Of a stretch of 64,000 nucleotides of DNA, positions 59,450 through 64,000 are shown in pieces. Origin of the DNA: Pteria penguin (taxonomy: Eukaryota > Mollusca > Bivalvia > Pterioida > Pteriidae); NCBI GenBank assembly GCA_035048485.1, contig CM068582.1, forward strand, positions 37,281,596 through 37,345,595, written 5' to 3'. Made by a program: the position numbers and the translations under genes. The notes under the pieces were generated by a model. It saw nothing but the letters and a program-made list of their open reading frames with translations. It did not search any database and was not told the origin of the DNA. The number at the start of each line of letters is the position of its first letter. Within the stretch, counting starts at the first letter, position 1.

Positions 59450-59847
59450 AGGCCTTGTCACGCCTACACGTTCTAGCATGGCGTTCGTACGACGACCGCG
59501 AAAAATGAACAAAACATGGTGCGAACGGCTTAACGACTTACTGATACGTGTTAAGAACGTGATACGGACGCAAACGAACTTCCCTGAATGCCACACCACC
59601 GCGATCATTTTGAACTGTTCAAAACAAACGTCATGCGAACGCACTCTGAAAAAAAAAAACGAGTTAAGAACGTGTTACGAACGCCCAAAGGACATAACTC
59701 GAACGGCCAAGACGTAACGGCAACGTGATACGAACACAGAAAGGACGGCACGAACGCTCATATACGAGGGCGTCGCTTCTCCTATGTCTCTGCCGTTCCT
59801 ATCCCGTTTTCTGGTGAGAACGTGTAGGTGTGACAGGCGCTTAAGTA
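59450..59847. mobile_element. 0.4-kb inverted-repeat element rich in GAACG
   Basis: The left end GGCCTTGTCACGCCTACACG TTCT is mirrored by AGAACGTGTAGGTGTGACAG GCGC at the right. The interior repeats CGAACG and GAACGTGATACG motifs, giving open frames on both strands by composition only. No clear target duplication. Confidence 0.7.
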
Positions 59848-60399
59848 CCAGGAAAGGAACTATATTTGCAATTTAATCAACATAACAATGTATTTGTGAA
59901 ATATACAATATATAAAGATATTTTTTACAAATAATTTCATCTATGTAATCTAGGATGAAGATGTTAATTTTTAAAATATAAATGCAATTCTAAATTAGTG
60001 TTCTATTCAGCTTTGTTTTCTTACCAAATATAGTTGATAATGTCTTCTTACAGTGAAATTAATTTCTTATAAATCAAAGTCAATGACGAATTCATTCTGT
60101 ATCTTATCATTCATATACAAATTCATAATGGACACCGCCATGATTTTTTTTTCTATTTTCAGTGCTATTATATAAGAAGAAAATGTCAACACAGACGTCA
60201 TCATAGCCTAATGCTTTTGATTAGATGCGCCAAGTAAGGCACGATATCCAAGATTAGAAAAAAAGTACGAATTTCAACTTACCGTTAACGAAGTGATATT
60301 TATATAAAATCCTACGTGACCATCTTTGCATAAAATAGAACTGAGAATCCATCTCTCATTATTATTAGCCCACATAAAATACTACCACTTCGACATCCG

Positions 60400-60890
60400 C
60401 CTGTTCGTCAGCACTATCTTGAAATTGTGCACCTGGGTTCCAAAGTGGGGGCGGAGAGCTCAAGGAAAAATATTTAAAAATATATTCAGTTCACCAAATA
60501 AGTTAGGAGTAGAAAGAATCTGAAAAAGATATCATAGTTTATGACTTGAAGTTCTGCACCTTGGTACCAAAGTCTTGCCCATAGGGTTGGGTTCATGGGT
60601 GTAGTAAAAAAATTTTGCTTTTCCCCTCCTAAGTCATAGACATTATCTGATAGTGCTATATGATGGATAATGGCTTTGACTTGTGCGCTTGCGTTCCAAA
60701 GTGGAGAAGGGGGAGGGTCTGGGTCCTGGTGATGGGGCTTATGGGTAGAGTTCCAAATCCAAATCCTTGTCTAAGCTCTCCTTTCCTTTTATAAGCCTGA
60801 GAGAATTTGATGGTGGTATATAACATTTGAAGTTCTACACCTGGATTCAAAGCGGGTTTCTGACTCTGGATGGGTTCCCAAAATCTTATT
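60400..60890. repeat. Degenerate tandem repeat, about four copies of roughly 120 bp
   Basis: The phrase series CTTGAAATTGTGCACCTGGG / CTTGAAGTTCTGCACCTTGG / CTTTGACTTGTGCGCTTGCG / TTGAAGTTCTACACCTGGAT, each followed by CCAAAGT- or CAAAGC-G, marks the copies. Divergence is high, so the array is old. Confidence 0.6.
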
Positions 60891-60899
60891 CGTAGTTCT

Positions 60900-62100
60900 C
60901 CTACACCATGCGGTCTGGAAAGAGTATGATGGTGGCATATGAAAAAAAAACTTGCCTTGAAGCAGGCTAGGAATTTACGAGGCCAACAAGATTTCTATAG
61001 GATCTGACCACCTGAACTTATGATGTTGGTAGTTTGACTCGTTTGTGGTCACTTCTTTCTCTTTATTTTTTCTTTTCTTATTTCATTAGAAGGATATTGC
61101 AAGTTATATGTCGAATGAGTTTTTTTTTTTAAATATAACTTAATTTTATTGATGAAGCACTTCAGAAGTTTTTCTTAAGTAGTAATATTTGTTCATAAAT
61201 TCAGATAAAATTATTATGCTCGGTTGTGTTATACAACAAGTGCTTTTGTTAAACACAACATCGCCCTGAACAGTGAATTTTAGTATATTCAAATGGATTG
61301 TGACAAGTGGTAGTGGTATTGATCGCCCGTTTTATATTTTTTGGGTCCAGTACGGAGTTTCACGAAAAGGCATTCGCCTGGATTCGAAGCTATGTCGGAC
61401 ATAGTGTTGTATATACAGGTAGCCTCTATTTATAAAGATTTTCTTATGATAACTATTGAATAGGATATTTTTCAAAATGTAATATCTAGCCAGTAAGTTA
61501 CCACCGATTTAGATTACAGGCAGGCGTACGCCCTTTCTTAAATTCGGCCCAGAATACATATCGTTTACAAATCAAACTTATATAATCTAAGACATTCAAG
61601 AGATAATGATATGAAAAAGAAAATGTAAAATTAATTTTCAAAATTTACGGCTGGTTTGTTTTGCTTTGCTTCAAAGTTTACGCGCCTTTTTAAACATTGT
61701 GGAGTAGCTTAACTTTGGGGCATTGCGTCGAGTACAAGGTTTGTGATATATGCCACTATGTTTAAATCAGTTCTCTACTCAGTATTTCATTTCATATTGA
61801 TCTATATTTATAGTCATGAAACACGTGACCTGATCATCAAACACGTAGTCTGGTTAATCAAACACGTGACAATTTCGACTTTACGAAACTAAAACACATG
61901 TGATTAATTTAAACTTTTGAACTTGCTCTACTAAGAATGACTTTCCACTTTGTTTGGTCCTCATTCATAATTCAGACTTGGGCGACCAGCTGTATACGGT
62001 TCTTCGATAACCTTGTAATAATGAGACAGTGCATATTTTTTCATTGTTTATACTTGAAATATCATTCAAACTGCTTCTGTTACAAGTTGCTTTAATTGAT
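60900..62100. other. Intergenic with a short CACGTG cluster
   Basis: At 61818-61870 AAACACGTGACC, AAACACGTAGTC and AAACACGTGACA follow each other at about 26-bp spacing, giving two perfect E-boxes and one decayed one. No gene or element boundary is recognised. Confidence 0.4.
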
Positions 62101-62103
62101 TGA

Positions 62104-62360
62104 TTAATTGATTGATTATTGTTTTACGTCACTCCACGATTATTTCACGTACACGGTGACGCCTGATGCACTGCATACAAATTTAGACCTTTGCAACGGA
62201 CCCACCCGAAGCAGTGAGGGATCTTTTACGTGCCACGCCTACCGTGACACGGGACCTCGGTTTCTACTGTCTCATCCGAAAGACAGAACATTGGCGGGAG
62301 TCGAACCCAGAACCTCTCGGTCACGAGCCGAGCACCTTATCCACTTGGCCACACCGGCTT
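62104..62360 (-). mobile_element. tRNA-derived SINE
   Basis: Same family as 39140 and 53749: A box GTGTGGCCAAGTGGAT, B box GGGTTCGACTCC (reading off the minus strand), central GATCCCTCACTGC and CCGTTGCAAAGG, tail (ATCA)n. A short deletion removed the GGCATCT segment. No clear target duplication was identified. Confidence 0.85.
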
Positions 62361-62447
62361 CAATTTTCTTTAAATACAGGCATATTTTCATCTTGCCCTA
62401 TTTAAGGAACACCTTTGAATGTGACGAAAATGTGAAGAATTTTACGA

Positions 62448-62672
62448 TGAATAAAACAAGCTGTTTTGGGAAACACTAATGCCCCGGCGGCACCAGTGTC
62501 CAAAAAGCCATCGACCTTGGTGTCATTTTAAAGGGCTTCATATATGAAGTCTCTATCCCTAACGGTTCAAAAGTTATAGCTAAGGTTAAAGTTGACGACA
62601 AACAAACAGACAGACAAACAGATAGGACAAAAACAATATGCTCACGATCTATCGATTCGGGGACTTAAAAAC
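62448..62672. repeat. Dispersed repeat copy (AAGCTGTTTTGGGAAACACTAATGCCCC family)
   Basis: The head ACAAGCTGTTTTGGGAAACA, the middle CTATCCCTAACGGTTCAAAA and GGTTAAAGTTG, and the (ACAG)n tail CAATATGCTC match the copy at 41634 in order. Head and tail are more eroded. It lies just downstream of a SINE. Confidence 0.6.
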
Positions 62673-62819
62673 ACAGAACAACATCAACAAAACAAACAAC
62701 ACCTCCCCCTAAAACCACGAAAATGATCAATAAACGAAGTATATTAGAGTTATCTTTCGCAAACTATGTAAATTCGGTATAAGCGAGTTTAGACTGCAGG
62801 AAACTTCCGTTGTTTTTAG

Positions 62820-63600
62820 CTCAACTGAGCTGAAAGTTGAAGTGAGCATTTCTAATCAACTTTAACCGTCGTACGTCTGTCTGTCTGTCAATTTTAACAT
62901 TTTCTACTAATTCTTTTGAACCGCTTGAAGGTTTTCGATGGAACTTGATATGCATGAAGTAGATGAAGGTCCTCTACCAAGTTTGTTTATTTCGTCCATA
63001 TCCGTCGGCAGGTGTCACCACCAGCTATAAATAGGTGTCAGAGTGTACCCCTCTTTGAAAATCTTCTTTTCCATAACCACTGTATGAATAATGAAACTAA
63101 TAGCATCTGAGTGACCTAGTAAGATGTATGTTTCAAGTTTGCTCATTTCGTTGAAATCAGATAAGTAATTTTTAACAAGTTTTTGACATCTTTTCGGACT
63201 TTAACATTTTTGATGCAAAACAGCATGGTTTCCATCAATGTTTTCCCTATGACTGATTTTTGATGTACTGAAATGCTTATTTTAGCCTGAATATAGTAAA
63301 GGAATGTTTCTGGAAGAATATTGACAAAATCATGATTTTTGGATTTTTCATGATTGCAAAAAATGGGTAGAGTGGAGGGTTTTTTTTACATTTTCAATTT
63401 ATTTCTAGAGCGACTCATTGGATTTTGATGAAACTTATTAGTAATAAAGTGCTAGAGGTCCCAGTTGTTTTTCTTCCGGGTCTGTGTATAGGTGGCGCCA
63501 CCATAATCAAAAGAATGCTAAAAAACATTTCATAAATATTTTCATGCATGATGTACTTATGTGATCGAGAATAGCGTGGGTTGTCTCTCCTTGAACATCT
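62820..63600. repeat. Probable old dispersed repeat, two diverged halves
   Basis: The block starting GCTCAACTGAGCTGAAAGTT followed by (GTCT)n and AACCGCTTGAAGGTTTTCGATGGAACTTG is echoed at about 63400 by AGCGACTCATTGGATTTTGATGAAACTT and AGGTCCCAGTTG. This looks like an old tandem or segmental repeat. No coding content. Confidence 0.45.
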
Positions 63601-63879
63601 TCCGTTAAAACCCTTGCTGACTCGAAAGGGCAGATTACTCGTTGCTTCTCGAATCGAATTCTCGTTGCGTTATTGATAGATATCTTATTTTCACTGTTTT
63701 ATACAAACTTCATTCAGAAATATATAGTTACAAACATTGATTTTATAGCATGGAGTAGCCACACAATTCTGTTCACATCACTTTAAAGATCGAGGCATGA
63801 AATGAAGCTTTGGAAACATATTTTCATGAACTTTGGTTTGCTCCTCCCCTCCCCCCTCCCCAACACACACACTTTTGCA

Positions 63880-63983
63880 ATCTGATTAAAACAGTATCTT
63901 TATTCCGCTTCTCTATTTGTCCCATTGCGGATCCGCAATAGGACAAATAGAGAAGCGGAATAAAGATATGGTTTTAAACAGAT
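63880..63983. mobile_element. 104-bp perfect-centre hairpin element
   Basis: The palindrome is centred between 63931 and 63932 (GCGGATCCGC). The arms read TATCTTTATTCCGCTTCTCT outward and are near identical for about 50 bases, with no spacer. It resembles the hairpins at 17161 and 27579 in layout and shares an AATAAAG core with them. Confidence 0.85.
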
Positions 63984-64000
63984 TTACACCTTTGATTTGC

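Overview
The window looks like nuclear DNA of a mollusc, most likely a bivalve. It is AT-rich, its one long gene has many short exons with GT-AG introns, and it is crowded with tRNA-derived SINEs, non-autonomous DNA transposons, long hairpin (foldback) elements and large minisatellite arrays. Species cannot be fixed from sequence alone. No bacterial genes, CRISPR arrays or operons are present.

1-24.8 kb: one gene on the minus strand, TTI1 (TELO2-interacting protein 1), a HEAT-repeat subunit of the TELO2-TTI1-TTI2 co-chaperone for PIKK kinases. I resolved 17 coding exons whose reading phases all agree: 2,496 coding bases, 832 codons. The last roughly quarter of the protein lies beyond the left edge. 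Its introns hold two large minisatellites (73-bp and 28-bp units), two SINEs, a hAT-like remnant, two long hairpins, a 1.45-kb and a 2.58-kb DNA transposon (the latter with TTAA target duplications) and older dispersed repeats.

25-35 kb is intergenic and repeat-built: an internally deleted pogo/Tigger-like element, a 5'-truncated non-LTR retrotransposon (LINE) that itself carries a hairpin insertion, a 54-bp in-frame minisatellite, and a 1.57-kb element whose inverted ends carry long G/C runs.

35.0-44.0 kb is the most interesting object: a 9,029-bp transposable element with a 6-bp target duplication (CTGAAC), terminal inverted repeats of about 1.1 and 2.0 kb, a broken integrase/transposase on the plus strand and an accessory GGGTR-motif reading frame on the minus strand. 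Each inverted repeat carries the same 39-base first-exon-like ORF with a consensus splice donor, so both internal genes could be started from duplicated promoters and first exons.

44-64 kb holds a minisatellite that grew inside a SINE, a 43-bp array, an intact single-exon 14-3-3 gene (51.17-51.92 kb, plus strand), two facing SINEs, a 61-bp array with dimeric higher-order structure and many let-7-like seed sequences, a GAACG-rich inverted-repeat element and a terminal hairpin. The two host genes show no functional link to one another.
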